This document shows, piece by piece, positions 8,283 through 18,069 of a DNA stretch of 64,000 nt; the stretch's first letter is position 1; each line of letters opens with the position of its first letter. The position numbers and the translations under genes are program-made. This stretch comes from Proteinivorax tanatarense. Lineage in GTDB: Bacteria > Bacillota > Proteinivoracia > Proteinivoracales > Proteinivoracaceae. The stretch spans positions 992,001-1,056,000 of the forward strand of contig NZ_CP158367.1 of NCBI RefSeq assembly GCF_040267685.1, read 5' to 3'. The notes under the pieces are model-generated. The model ran no database searches. It was not told the DNA's origin and saw only the letters and a list, made by a program, of their open reading frames with translations.

Positions 8283-9613
8283 TCGGTACAGGTTCAAGAC
8301 ATGATTAACACTTTTGGTTCAGGACATGGTTAACACTTCTTGTTATTTTCTTCATTTTGAATAGTGTAAAACTTATAGGTTTGCAAGTCAATTTCACCTA
8401 ATAAAAATCTGTTAAACCAAACATTTAGTCTGTTATGTTCATCTTTTTGACTCAAGCCAACGTGATAGCCATATAACGCATAACTTAATGTTATTTCTAT
8501 GGATTTGATTTTCACTGCACCGTTTGAATTTACCTTCCTTCGCTCAAAACTGACCGGATAAATAATCTCATCCACATTGCCATTATATTTAATTTCAGAT
8601 GGCGTGTACCTATCACTTGGCGTTTGATAGTCTAGTGCCTCATGAGGCCTTACATGATTAAACTCTCTTCTCCATTCTTCAACTATCTTTTGGTTGTGGG
8701 AATAAGTACTGTTATTAATTTTTTGGACCTCAGCTTTTAGATCTCTGTGCATTCTTTCGTGACCGCCATTTTGCTGAGGCTTGGCAACTTCTGTCCTATC
8801 TGGAATAATTCCCAGTGACATCCACCAAGCTGATAACCTAGTTAGTCCTAATAAACTCCCTCTATGCGCAAAAGGTGTGCCGTTATCACTTCTAATGGTT
8901 TTTGGAAGGCCATACTTTTTAAATACCTCTTCAAACACTTCTTTTACAGGTTCTGTGGCTTGTCTTTGCAATAATCGTGTCGCAAGAAGGTATCTACTAT
9001 CGTCGTCTCTGATAGTTAAGGGGTCACATTTTTTGTTATCAGTGGAGTACCACCAACCTTTAAAGTCGACCGACCAAACATCGTTAGGTTTTTCAGGCTG
9101 GATAAGCTGCCTAAGCGCATCTTGGTTAGTATCAGCTCTTTTAACTCTTCTTTTTTTAACTAACCCAGCTTTTTCAAAAATTCTTTTTATGCTACTTTCA
9201 GAAGGTACGCTTTCAAAAGGATAATTTTTTTCGAAAATCTTTTGTATCTTACGGGCTCCCCAGGAGGGGTGAGCATGTTTAATATTTAGTATTTTTATAA
9301 TGCAGTCTTCTGATAACTTTTGGGGGCTCTCCTTGGGCCTTTTACTTAGGTCCCTTAATCCTTGAAGCCCATATTGTTCATACCTGTGTTTCCACTTGTA
9401 ACCTGTATTTCTACTTATGCCATATTCAGCACATAGGTCTGTAAAAGATATTTTTTCGGTTAGTGCACGGTTAACAAACTCTTCTCTTTGATCCACTTTA
9501 CTTTTCTCCTCCCATGGCATTAGGTGAAACCTCCTTATGAATTTTCACCTAACATTTTATATGATTTGTTAACCATGTGTTGGACCATTTTTGTTAACCA
9601 TGTCCTGACCGAA
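8283..9613 (-). mobile_element. IS481-like insertion sequence
   Basis: Each end carries two directly repeated copies of a (G)ACATGRTTAACA motif: 8291-8310 and 8316-8335 on the left, 9567-9586 and 9592-9610 on the right, inverted relative to each other. These look like transposase binding sites inside terminal inverted repeats. The outer bases TTCGGT occur at both ends. The element is about 1.33 kb with a single transposase gene. I could not identify a target duplication. It inserted next to the CCTGAG repeat downstream of hcp. Confidence 0.85.
8330..9520 (-). CDS. IS481-family DDE transposase
   Basis: A 396-residue transposase. The N-terminal helix-turn-helix (FTDLCAEYGISRNTGYKWKH, near residues 24-43) is followed by an HTH_29/32-like second domain and an rve/integrase core. 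The catalytic triad can be placed at DVWSVDFKG (D), IRSDNGTPF (D) and QNGGHERMHRDLK (E). The length and the N-terminal MPWEEKSKVDQREEFV are typical of IS481. The gene is intact and fills the element; its stop codon lies within the left-end repeat. Confidence 0.95.
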   Translation of the reverse strand: MPWEEKSKVDQREEFVNRALTEKISFTDLCAEYGISRNTGYKWKHRYEQYGLQGLRDLSKRPKESPQKLSEDCIIKILNIKHAHPSWGARKIQKIFEKNYPFESVPSESSIKRIFEKAGLVKKRRVKRADTNQDALRQLIQPEKPNDVWSVDFKGWWYSTDNKKCDPLTIRDDDSRYLLATRLLQRQATEPVKEVFEEVFKKYGLPKTIRSDNGTPFAHRGSLLGLTRLSAWWMSLGIIPDRTEVAKPQQNGGHERMHRDLKAEVQKINNSTYSHNQKIVEEWRREFNHVRPHEALDYQTPSDRYTPSEIKYNGNVDEIIYPVSFERRKVNSNGAVKIKSIEITLSYALYGYHVGLSQKDEHNRLNVWFNRFLLGEIDLQTYKFYTIQNEENNKKC

Positions 9614-9645
9614 CAATTTAGCTTTCTATTTTCACTACTCACATC

Positions 9646-9933
9646 TTACTTCCCACCTCTCAAACTACTTAAATCCTTCCACTTAGGGTTTACACTTGCA
9701 ATTAGTTCATTTTTCTTTTGTCGTGTCCAGTTTTTAATTTCTTTTTCCCTTGCTATAGCAGAATTAGCATCGGAAGTAGATTCATAATAAACTAACTTAT
9801 TCACATTGTACTTTTGTGTAAAGCCTTTTGCCAATTTATTTTTATGCTCATAAATACGACGCTCTAAATTGTTAGTGACACCTGTGTACAAGACTCTATT
9901 ATTCCAATTAGTAGCCATGTAAACATAATACAT
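9646..9933 (-). CDS. GIY-YIG superfamily small nuclease-like protein (UPF0213 type)
   Basis: A 95-residue protein beginning MYYVYMATNWNNRVLYTGVT, which fits the GIY-YIG core (YVY...LYTGVTNNLERRIYEH) with the conserved arginine and glutamate further on. Stand-alone members of this family are common in bacterial genomes; their role is unclear, though nuclease activity is plausible. The gene lies immediately beyond the IS481-like right end and is otherwise isolated. Confidence 0.88.
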   Translation of the reverse strand: MYYVYMATNWNNRVLYTGVTNNLERRIYEHKNKLAKGFTQKYNVNKLVYYESTSDANSAIAREKEIKNWTRQKKNELIASVNPKWKDLSSLRGGK

Positions 9934-10793
9934 ACTATCTCCCCTTTTAAATAGTAGCCTAAATAAGCAACTACTTATTCTATAAAATATAAGCCCATAG
10001 ATTCTTCACTACGTTAAGAATGACAGATTTAAGAAAACTACACCGAATTAAGCAGATTCGACAGTACCCACCGCTAAACATATAGTAACATTATTAAGAA
10101 CTATTCTAAAACTATACCCTTAGCCAGCTCACACTTACAAAAATCACTACCGAAAATTTTTTTATTATATTCTATACACGAAAACCAAAAATTGCAAATG
10201 CTTGACATAAACTGGCTCTGCTTTAAGGTTAGATTTATAGGAATGTAGGACAGGGCGACACAGAGGTCGCCTCCTACCCTCTTTGGGGAGAGCGCCGTTT
10301 TTTACTGTCAATATAGATATGTTAATTTCCGCCTCCTGTCTGCTGTTTCTTTCTGTTTGGGTCAGGGTGACACAGAGATCCACCCTTACATTGGGGCGTA
10401 GAGACATTGACTTAATTGTAAATTGGAAATTGTAAATTTATTCCCTACCTATGGCTTACCCCAAATACTGTGTTTTTTCCATCGTTATAGTGATAAGGTT
10501 TTAGAGGATATTCTTGAGATAAATTAATATAAGTAATCGTCTAATGGGTATCATGACGCTATTTTAGATAACAATTTGTTAAGAAATTGTTATCTATCAG
10601 CATGGCAGTTTGGGCAGTCCTTTTTAATTTTTTTATATCCCACGTGACGAAGTTGGCAATTGACCCTGTTGAGAAAAAAAGTTTAAAAATATTTTTAAAT
10701 TTATAAAAAATAATTCAAAAAGTGAAACCTTTTCAAATATTCTACGTCTATATAAGTGAAATGTAATTTTTTAAAATAAATGGAGGTGGGTTA
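9934..10793. other. Intergenic region with decayed hairpin repeats
   Basis: There is no credible gene in these 860 bp. It holds one hairpin of the GGCGAC family (GGGCGACACAGAGGTCGCC, near 10254-10273), a partial relative near 10367, and the AT-rich TTGTAAATTGGAAATTGTAA (10418-10437) related to the 4180-5118 repeats. The last 200 bp are very AT-rich and probably hold the promoter of the transporter operon, but no box is clear. Confidence 0.5.
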
Positions 10794-12095
10794 ATGGGAA
10801 GTTATATAACATTTGAACTAAAGAGAAAGCTTAAAGACCCTAAGACATGGTTTTTAATGCTAATAATTTTTGTTATATCTTTCCAAATGATTGGAGAATA
10901 CAGAGCTGATGATGCAAGGAGACCCTATAGATTTATCAATATGCGCAATGTTCCTGAAATACACCTTGATACCTATAGTCAATTTGACTGGGATATTCCG
11001 GACGCAGCTATTGATTCTTTGCATACATGGATGAAAACATACGATCAAGCTCAAGCAGCATATTTAGCAGAGGATTATAATGAATATACCCGCCTTTACT
11101 CTTTTGCTGAGTTACTTTTAGCCAGATACAGCCCACCATGGGAAGATGATCCTAGATCTGAGTGGTGGGACAAAGAAATTAAAAAAGTATGGGATGACGT
11201 AAGCGGAGGTATATCATATGAAGAAATTGAGTTTTATAATCCAAATAGAAGCTCAGCAAGTTATACCTTTCTAATAAGTGGGCAGTTATATCATCACTTG
11301 CATATAAATGATATTGAACCTATCGGCAGATATCATGTGGACAGCATGACCTTTTTGTACCACTATTTTAGGGAAATTGTACCGATGCTTTTAGCTTTTG
11401 TCATAGTTATTTTAGTATTTGATAGCGTAAACGACCAGTGGAAAAATGGAAACTTAAAACTGATACTTACCCAACCTTTTTCCAGAAAAAAATATCTATT
11501 ATCTAAACTGACTATCAGTATTTTGCATGTGCTTTTTGTTTTGCTGATACCAGCTCTAGTAATCTCTTTATTTTTGGGGTTATCAGATGGATTTGAAAAC
11601 TTCAAATACCCGGTAACTTATTTAGAAGGTGGATTTACCTCTGCCGACCCATTACCAAACTATTTAGAAAGAGATGCTGAGAGAATGGGTAATTACCAAG
11701 CGTTGGGGATAAGTGGATATTCATTAATACGTGGTAACATTAGCGAAAGGCTAACCTTGATGCCGCTGTATCAGTTTTTGCTTTTGGCTCTAGCTTTGCT
11801 AGTGCTGTGCACAGTGTTTTATGTGGCCCTAAATATTTTTATATCCTCTGTAACCAAAAACAAAATAATCGGCTTTAGTGTCGCCGCAGTAATTAGTATC
11901 GCTGGAATAGGTATAAGTCAAAGATGGATAGTCGACGAAAAGCTAAACCTAAGTCCTTTTACCATGAACAACCCAGTAAACATCTTAAACGGAAACTACA
12001 ACACAACTCCACTACTGGCTATCATAGTGCTGGTCACCGCAACAGCCCTGCTTATTTTAGGTAACATATGGTATTTTAAAAAGAAAGATTTATAG
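10794..12095 (+). CDS. ABC-2 type permease, first of a duplicated pair
   Basis: A 433-residue membrane protein. A first helix (residues 18-33) is followed by a roughly 160-residue extracellular segment (rich in DDARRPYR, SEWWDKEIKKVWDD and HHLHINDIEPIGRYH), then about five helices. The cytoplasmic motif GNLKLILTQPFSRKKYLLSK is the usual ABC-2/NatB-type signature after helix two. The RBS is GGAGGTGG. It is about 88% identical by eye to the next gene and is probably cotranscribed with it, an ATPase and a third permease. The substrate is unknown; related systems export peptides or confer bacteriocin resistance. Confidence 0.88.
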   Translation: MGSYITFELKRKLKDPKTWFLMLIIFVISFQMIGEYRADDARRPYRFINMRNVPEIHLDTYSQFDWDIPDAAIDSLHTWMKTYDQAQAAYLAEDYNEYTRLYSFAELLLARYSPPWEDDPRSEWWDKEIKKVWDDVSGGISYEEIEFYNPNRSSASYTFLISGQLYHHLHINDIEPIGRYHVDSMTFLYHYFREIVPMLLAFVIVILVFDSVNDQWKNGNLKLILTQPFSRKKYLLSKLTISILHVLFVLLIPALVISLFLGLSDGFENFKYPVTYLEGGFTSADPLPNYLERDAERMGNYQALGISGYSLIRGNISERLTLMPLYQFLLLALALLVLCTVFYVALNIFISSVTKNKIIGFSVAAVISIAGIGISQRWIVDEKLNLSPFTMNNPVNILNGNYNTTPLLAIIVLVTATALLILGNIWYFKKKDL

Positions 12096-12193
12096 GCGTT
12101 ATTGGACTAAACGTAACTAGAACTTAAATAGTGAAGCTTTTGGATTATACGTATATATAGTAAAGACAAAATTCTCAAATAGGAGGTGAACAA

Positions 12194-13498
12194 ATGAAGA
12201 GTTATATAAAATTTGAACTAAAGAGAAAGCTTAAAGACCCTAAGACATGGTTTTTAATGGCCATAATCTTTATCATATCCTTCCAAATGATTGGAGAATA
12301 CAGAGCTGATGATGCGAGGAGACCTTACCGATATGTTTGTTTCAGAGATTTTCCTGAACTACTTCTTGATAGTTATAGTCAACAAGATACCAATGTACCC
12401 GACGATATACTTATAGATTCTTTGCATATATGGATGGAGACCTATGATCAAGCACAAGCAGCATATGTAGCAGAGAATTATAATGAATACACCCGCCTTT
12501 ATTCTTTTGCTGAGTTACTTATGTCTAGATACAGTCACCCACGGGAAGATGACCCTAGGTCTGAATGGTGGGACCAAGAAATTAAGAAAGTATGGGATGA
12601 GGTAAGTGGCGGTTTAGCATATGAAGAGATTGAGCTTTATAATTCTACTAATAGTTCATCACTTTACGGCTTTTTGATAAATGGACAGTTATACCATCAT
12701 TTGCATATAAATGACATTGAACCTATCGGCAGATATCATATGGACAGCATGACTTTCTTGTATCACTATTTTAGAGAAATTCTGCCGATACTTCTAGTCT
12801 TTGTTGTTGTTATTTTAGTATTTGATAGCATCAACGACCAGTGGAAAAGTGGAAATTTAAAACTGATACTAACCCAACCTTTTTCCAGAAAAAAATATCT
12901 ATTATCTAAACTGACTACCAGTATTTTGCATGTGCTTTTTGTTTTGCTGATACCGGCTCTAGTAATCTCTTTGTTTTTGGGGTTATCAGATGGATTTGAA
13001 AACTTTAAATACCCGGTGACCTATTTAGAAGGTGGATTTACCTCTGCCGACCCATTACCAAACTATTTAGAAAGAGATGCTGAGAGAATGGGTAATTACC
13101 AAGCTTTGGGGATAAGTGGATATTCGATAATACGTGGTGACATTAGCGAAAGGCTAACCTTGATGCCGCTGTATCAGTTTTTGCTTTTGGCCTTAGCTTT
13201 GCTAGTGCTGTGCACAGTGTTTTATGTAGCCCTAAATATACTCATATCCTCTGTCACCAAAAACAAAATAATCGGCTTTAGCGCTGCCGCCGTTATCAGC
13301 ATTATAGGGATCGCGGTAAGCCAAAGGTGGATAGTTGATGAGAAGCTAAACCTAAGTCCTTTTACCATGAATAACCCAGTAAACATCTTAAACGGAAACT
13401 ACAACACAACTCCCCTACTAGCTATCATAGTGCTGGTTACCGCTACAGCCATGCTTATTTTAGGTAACATATGGTATTTTAAAAAGAAAGATTTATAA
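12194..13498 (+). CDS. ABC-2 type permease, second of a duplicated pair
   Basis: A 434-residue paralogue of the preceding permease. Identity is nearly complete in the C-terminal 230 residues, while the extracellular region (residues 45-75 and 150-170) is clearly divergent. This suggests a tandem duplication in which the outer domain is changing faster than the membrane core. The RBS is AGGAGGTG. It shares the operon with the ATPase at 13521, so the two permeases could form a heterodimer or alternate pumps with the third permease at 14422. Confidence 0.88.
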   Translation: MKSYIKFELKRKLKDPKTWFLMAIIFIISFQMIGEYRADDARRPYRYVCFRDFPELLLDSYSQQDTNVPDDILIDSLHIWMETYDQAQAAYVAENYNEYTRLYSFAELLMSRYSHPREDDPRSEWWDQEIKKVWDEVSGGLAYEEIELYNSTNSSSLYGFLINGQLYHHLHINDIEPIGRYHMDSMTFLYHYFREILPILLVFVVVILVFDSINDQWKSGNLKLILTQPFSRKKYLLSKLTTSILHVLFVLLIPALVISLFLGLSDGFENFKYPVTYLEGGFTSADPLPNYLERDAERMGNYQALGISGYSIIRGDISERLTLMPLYQFLLLALALLVLCTVFYVALNILISSVTKNKIIGFSAAAVISIIGIAVSQRWIVDEKLNLSPFTMNNPVNILNGNYNTTPLLAIIVLVTATAMLILGNIWYFKKKDL

Positions 13499-13520
13499 AA
13501 ACATTAAGGTGGTGTTATAA

Positions 13521-14429
13521 ATGAATAAAAACGTTGTGGTAGTTGTGGAAAAGCTAAACAAAAGCTACGGCAAAAGGCATATCCTAAAGGATGTGTCCTT
13601 TGAGGTAAACAAAAATGAAATAGTTGGCTTTATAGGGCCAAACGGTGCAGGAAAATCTACAACCATGAAATGCCTTTGTAACCTGGTAATACCAGAAAGT
13701 GGACATATAGAAATATGTGGCGTTGACGTACAAAAAGAAAAAGAAAAGGCCTTGGCACAACAAGCATCGCTAATTGAAAGCCCCGGTCTTTACCAAGACA
13801 TGACTGGTAGGCAAAATATTCATTTAATAGCAAAAATGAGAAATATATCAAAAACAAGAGTGGAAGAAATTGAAGAATTTACTCAATTAGGGCAAAAGCT
13901 GGACATTAAGGTATCGCAATATTCCATGGGAATGAAGCAAAGATTAGGGTTAGCAATAGCCCTTTTGAGCAAGCCTAAATTTCTCATTTTAGATGAGCCA
14001 ACAAATGGTTTAGACCCAGGTGGCATAATAGGCTTAAGAAACACATTAGAGCAGCTAATAGAAAAAGAAGACATCTCGATACTGTTTTCCTCCCATCAGT
14101 TAGGTGAGGTAGAAAAGCTAGCCGATAGAATTATCTGTATAAACAACGGAAAAATCATAGAAACCCCTAAAGCTATTGAAGAACGGTTTAGCTATATATT
14201 ACAGCTTTCATCTGTGGAAAAAGCCAAGCCCTTTGTAGAATCTGTAGCTGACCCTGAAAAGGTAGAGTATATATCCGACAGCGTAAAAATTGCCTTCAAA
14301 GACCAAGATTCTTTATCAGAGCTGCTATGTAAACTAATAAAAAATGACATTTTGGTGCTAGACATACACAGAGCAGAAATGGATATAGAGTCAGTTTATA
14401 AAGAGGTATATGGTGAAGAAAATGATTAA
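13521..14429 (+). CDS. ABC transporter ATPase, BcrA/NatA-like
   Basis: A 302-residue ATPase with Walker A GPNGAGKST (near residues 40-48), signature YSMGMKQRLGLAIAL, Walker B FLILDEPTNGLDPGG and the H-loop SSHQLGEVEKLADR. The C-terminal extension of about 90 residues is as in BcrA-type ATPases. The GTGG ribosome site is 9 bp before ATG. It energises the permeases at 10794, 12194 and 14422. The family includes bacitracin and lantibiotic resistance and sodium efflux pumps, so resistance or export is an inference. Confidence 0.93.
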   Translation: MNKNVVVVVEKLNKSYGKRHILKDVSFEVNKNEIVGFIGPNGAGKSTTMKCLCNLVIPESGHIEICGVDVQKEKEKALAQQASLIESPGLYQDMTGRQNIHLIAKMRNISKTRVEEIEEFTQLGQKLDIKVSQYSMGMKQRLGLAIALLSKPKFLILDEPTNGLDPGGIIGLRNTLEQLIEKEDISILFSSHQLGEVEKLADRIICINNGKIIETPKAIEERFSYILQLSSVEKAKPFVESVADPEKVEYISDSVKIAFKDQDSLSELLCKLIKNDILVLDIHRAEMDIESVYKEVYGEEND

Positions 14430-15714
14430 ACTAATCCTAAGCGAATGGACAAAATTTAGGGGAAACAACAAGAACAAAATAATAGTTGCAATAATTATAG
14501 CTTACTTGTTAGGGTTAGTAATATACAACGGAAACTTACATGACAGCTATATGTATGATAAAGAAAGAGATATGGGAGATCAAGCACGTGAAGCAACGGG
14601 AAGGCTACAGGTCTTAGACATGTTAGAGGAGATGGGTCTTGAAGGTGTTGATCCTGAAAATCCAGGTTCTGTGGAAATAGAGCAAGATGAATTAGAATCT
14701 ATCGAAGTAGATTCAGAAGAACTTGACTTGTTAGAGATTGATTTAGAAGAAGTAGAGTTCTTAATAACGGAAGCGTCCACATCAACTCAGTTAGAGAGTT
14801 ATTATCGTAGTCCTGGTGTAATGTCATGGCAAAGAGTGTTAGAGATTCAAAACCAAAAATATCATAACTTAATTTTTGCTGCGGAAAATAACTATATGGA
14901 TAATGATGTTTTGAGATATAGAAATCAGCTGCCGGAGCAGCTTAAAGAAAATATAGCGATAAATGAATATATGTTGGAAAATAACATAGAACCTCAACAA
15001 TCACCATATCAGGTGAATGGTTTTCAGTTTTTGCTTTTTATCCTAAGAGGGTACACACCATTGATATTACTAGCATTGATAGCTATTTTAGCGGTGGATA
15101 TCTATTTAGGAGAAATAGAAGAGGGAAGCTACAAAACATACTTTACCCAGCCCTTTTCCCGAGCCAAAATCTATTGGTCAAAGCTAATAAGCATAATGAT
15201 ATTTACAACGGCGATATTAGGAGTTTTAATACTAACATTTTTCATAGTAATAACAGCTATATATGGAATAGGAGACCTAGATTATCCACAGGCGATAGCT
15301 ACATCAGAAATGCTAACATCACTAAGCAGCAACGGAGAAAGATTAGGGCAATATCAAATAGTGTCCACTGGACGATATCTAGCGTTAGGATATTCGTTAT
15401 TTGTGGTAATGCTGATCATGACCATAGCATCAACAAAAGCAATCTCGATTTTTATCAATTCAACTTCCTCAACACTAGGTCTAGTAACAGGGGTGTTTAT
15501 GCTAAACTTTGTGTTCGACTCCACTTTATCAAATGCATCTATCTTTAGATTTATTCAGCCCCTTGCATACTCCAACATAGACCTAGTTATTAGAGGCCAA
15601 GTGAACGCATCCTATGTAGTTGGGATATTACTGGCACTAACGGTAACTATAGTGATGATAATTCTAAGCGCTATAAAACTTATCAAATCTGACTTGTTAG
15701 GGTCTGAAGGGTAG
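14422..15714 (+). CDS. ABC-2 type permease, third permease of the operon
   Basis: About 430 residues with a first helix (IIVAIIIAYLLGLVIYNG), a long outer segment very rich in Glu/Asp (QDELESIEVDSEELDLLEID) and a C-terminal membrane domain. It shares the motif YKTYFTQPFSRAKIYWSK with the two upstream permeases. ATG 14422 overlaps the ATPase stop by 8 bp (ATGATTAA); ATG 14410 is also possible but its AAGAGG is only 3 bp away. Unlike the two duplicated permeases it is clearly divergent. It ends 100 bp before a terminator. Confidence 0.85.
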   Translation: MIKLILSEWTKFRGNNKNKIIVAIIIAYLLGLVIYNGNLHDSYMYDKERDMGDQAREATGRLQVLDMLEEMGLEGVDPENPGSVEIEQDELESIEVDSEELDLLEIDLEEVEFLITEASTSTQLESYYRSPGVMSWQRVLEIQNQKYHNLIFAAENNYMDNDVLRYRNQLPEQLKENIAINEYMLENNIEPQQSPYQVNGFQFLLFILRGYTPLILLALIAILAVDIYLGEIEEGSYKTYFTQPFSRAKIYWSKLISIMIFTTAILGVLILTFFIVITAIYGIGDLDYPQAIATSEMLTSLSSNGERLGQYQIVSTGRYLALGYSLFVVMLIMTIASTKAISIFINSTSSTLGLVTGVFMLNFVFDSTLSNASIFRFIQPLAYSNIDLVIRGQVNASYVVGILLALTVTIVMIILSAIKLIKSDLLGSEG

Positions 15715-15811
15715 AAAAAAGAAAGTCAACCGTCCGGTTCAAATGTTTTGACGTTATCCCTGATCGAAAGATAAGGATTTAGCCCGCAGGAGAATTTTCA
15801 TTAAATAAAAA

Positions 15812-15856
15812 CTTAAAGCCTAAGCTGAAAGGAGCTTGGGCTTTAGGTTATATTTT
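15812..15856 (+). terminator. Terminator of the ABC-2 operon
   Basis: TTAAAGCCTAAGCT and AGCTTGGGCTTTA pair around GAAAGG, followed by TTATATTTTT. It lies about 100 bp after the last permease stop. Confidence 0.75.
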
Positions 15857-17086
15857 TCTACAATCTTGTTTACTTTAAATCAGCAATAGCTTTTAATCTA
15901 TTTCTAAAGATGCTGCTGCTTCTGAAGGAGTTAGCAACATAACTGAAAATATAGGAATAGCTGTAAAATATTTACGCTCTAATATCTCCTCCTAATTTTT
16001 GTAGTTGAGTTGTACATGTTACTTAAAGTCTAAATAGAAGGTTAGAACTGAGTTAACTATTATGTTCTTTTGAATTTAACTCCATTAGTTTGATTGTTAA
16101 TATGGCAATTATACTAACAAAAACAAAATTAAAAGTTGTTGTAACAATATTAAACATAAATACCGAGTTACCAGTAAACAGATGTGCAATTGCTTTTATA
16201 GGGTCATGATTAAAAATCATTATTGAAAAAATGAAAACTATAAGGATAATAAGAAAGCCAATGCTATTTTTCTGCTGTATTTTAGATTCATTATTTCACC
16301 CCCTCTTTCTTTAGACTAAATTTATGTTTGAAAACTTAACAATGCCCTTATATAGCAGGTTAACTGGATTATTCCCACTGATTGAAGCTAAAAAGGTATT
16401 GATTAAATTTTAAAAATCCCTCGCTTTTAGTCTAAGATGGTAATAAATATAAACTCGATTTCAACAAATGAGATAAATCAAAGAATGCAAATAAATTTCT
16501 TTTGCTGCTTTTAAGATAAAGTTTGACTACTTATTAAAGTCTCAGCAACCAACTTTGATTGAATTGCTATAGATACTTTTTAAGATAAAGTCAATCTATA
16601 CCTATGAATTTGATGATAATGATATACAAAAATTTTGTACATGTCAGCCATAATGTACACTTATGTCATTTTAAAAATGTACAATTCAGTATGATGTCTC
16701 TGTAGTACTGCTTTTTGGATTTTATTCTTGATTTTGTAATAATAACCTTTTACGTTAATATCTTAGAATGATAATACGGCCTAAAATATGGAGTTAGCTA
16801 ATGTGGTATCACTAAAAACTTCACCCCAATCACTAATAAGTGATTAACATGTTATTTTTTATGAAGTTATCTGTTTCTTAGGCTCCTTTTATTAAAAGCT
16901 TTAAGATATTTCATATTAGCTACTAAATCTGTGTTATAAACTGAGTAGAATGTTTCCTCTCTTACAAAAATGTAAGATAAATATTCACTTAGTAGTAAGA
17001 TTAACTGACTATAATTATAAGTAAGGTTAAAAAATTGTTTAATAAATAACAAGAAGTTCACTCTTACTGGTAAAGGAGTTTAAGTC
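15857..17086. other. Gene-poor region with decayed coding fragments
   Basis: About 1.2 kb of AT-rich DNA without an intact gene, apart from the broken small ORF at 16053-16295. A plus-strand fragment near 16362-16416 reads RLTGLFPLIEAKKVLIKF then stop, like the C-terminus of a zinc-type dehydrogenase, but nothing precedes it. TGTACA-containing repeats lie at 16635-16680. The last 40 bp hold the AAAGGAG ribosome site of the next gene. The homologous cassette at 22077 has a different upstream sequence. Confidence 0.4.
16053..16295 (-). pseudogene. Small two-helix membrane protein with a broken start
   Basis: An open frame of about 79 codons on the minus strand reads ESKIQQKNSIGFLIILIVFI, then a second hydrophobic helix (NFVFVSIIAILTIKLME), and ends KEHNS. 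A ribosome site (GAGGGGGTG) stands in front, but the frame lacks a start codon. The sequence ATAATGAATCT would become ATGAATGAATCT with one inserted G, giving M-N-E-S-K. I infer a one-base deletion in the start codon, or the use of a rare start. No family recognised. Confidence 0.35.
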
Positions 17087-18064
17087 TTGGCAGAACTGTA
17101 TAAGAAACTACAAAGAAACGGCTTGTTACTTTTTGGTTTTATGTATATTACTTTAAGTTTGGCTGTGTGTATTTTTAGCTTTTATCAACTTAATCAAATA
17201 GAATTGAAGATGCTGACTAACGAGTTGATAGAGTCTGATGCTTATGTATTCACCCTTGATGGAGAATATGATTTAGATTGGAGAGAAGCAGAAATAGCTG
17301 AGCCGTTTACTGTTTTTAAAGGAGAAGGACCTTTTAAAGGCGTTTTTTTCAAAAAAGATAAATATACTCCACCCATAATCGAAGGAAGGTATTTTACTGA
17401 AGATGATTTTTACACTGGTCAAAAGGTAGCGGTTGTTGGGAAATCCGTTGACCAGAGTTTAATAGAAACTATCGAAGAACAAAATTATGAGATTATAGGG
17501 GAAATGGGTGCTTCTTATACCTCCAGAATCGATCACTTGATATTTTTAAATATTGACTCTTTGGACAGCTCTTTTTCAAACCTTTACAAACTTAATGCTA
17601 ATGAACCCCGAAAAAATACAAAGCACATCCTTTTTGGAGACAACCAAATACTTACCAATGAAATTTTACTAGGGGAAGCTGGGACTTTAAACTTTATAGG
17701 GATGGACGACTATAATTATATAATTACCGTTGTATTTTATATGCTTTTTGTTTTCTTTAATATTTTAATAATAGTTGCTCATTTTTCAAAGCAAGTACGT
17801 AACTTCGATATTTTGTGGAAAGTGGGTATTCCTGTAAAAGCTTCTTTTTATAATGAAATGAGAAAGTGTTTTTTAGCAGGAACTGCTGTTTATATGTTTG
17901 TCGGAATGATTAGCATGGTTTTAGCATCAATAGTATGGAAAAACAACAAAGAAATTATGCTCCATTTATCCAATATAGTAACTGGTTACATTGTGATTTT
18001 TACTATTGTAATAGTAACGTCAAGTGTCCTCTATTTTTATACAAAAACTAAAATAGAGAGGTGA
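17087..18064 (+). CDS. ABC cassette permease subunit A, copy 1
   Basis: A 325-residue protein with one N-terminal helix (LLLFGFMYITLSLAVCIFSF, near residues 13-32), an extracytoplasmic MacB/FtsX-like domain of about 170 residues (IIEGRYFTEDDFYTGQKVAV), and three C-terminal helices near 208-230, 265-287 and 296-318. This is an FtsX-type half-permease layout. The start is TTG 17087 with AAAGGAG 8 bp upstream. It overlaps the next gene. Except for four early substitutions the protein equals the copy at 22077. It probably exports or removes a peptide, judged from the bacteriocin-like neighbours. Confidence 0.85.
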   Translation: MAELYKKLQRNGLLLFGFMYITLSLAVCIFSFYQLNQIELKMLTNELIESDAYVFTLDGEYDLDWREAEIAEPFTVFKGEGPFKGVFFKKDKYTPPIIEGRYFTEDDFYTGQKVAVVGKSVDQSLIETIEEQNYEIIGEMGASYTSRIDHLIFLNIDSLDSSFSNLYKLNANEPRKNTKHILFGDNQILTNEILLGEAGTLNFIGMDDYNYIITVVFYMLFVFFNILIIVAHFSKQVRNFDILWKVGIPVKASFYNEMRKCFLAGTAVYMFVGMISMVLASIVWKNNKEIMLHLSNIVTGYIVIFTIVIVTSSVLYFYTKTKIER

Positions 18065-18069
18065 ATAAT

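Noticed and set aside
8781-9224. 147-codon plus-strand ORF in the IS481 transposase
   Set aside because: Shadow of the opposite-strand transposase gene.
9934-10793. tRNA or small RNA gene
   Set aside because: No cloverleaf or conserved RNA core was found in this region, nor elsewhere in the window.
15174-15548. 124-codon ORF inside the third ABC-2 permease
   Set aside because: It overlaps a well-supported permease in another frame and shows no domain or ribosome site.
15719-15800. Possible riboswitch-like region downstream of the ABC-2 operon
   Set aside because: Looked for known riboswitch cores (preQ1, cobalamin, T-box); only a terminator-like hairpin at 15812-15856 could be supported.
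16867-17061. 64-codon minus-strand ORF upstream of the first cassette
   Set aside because: No ribosome site, no protein-like pattern, overlaps the promoter and leader region of the cassette.
18061-18069. GTG 18061 as start of permease B
   Set aside because: The GTG overlaps its own ribosome site; ATG 18070 has the correct spacing, and the same holds for 23051/23060 in copy 2.
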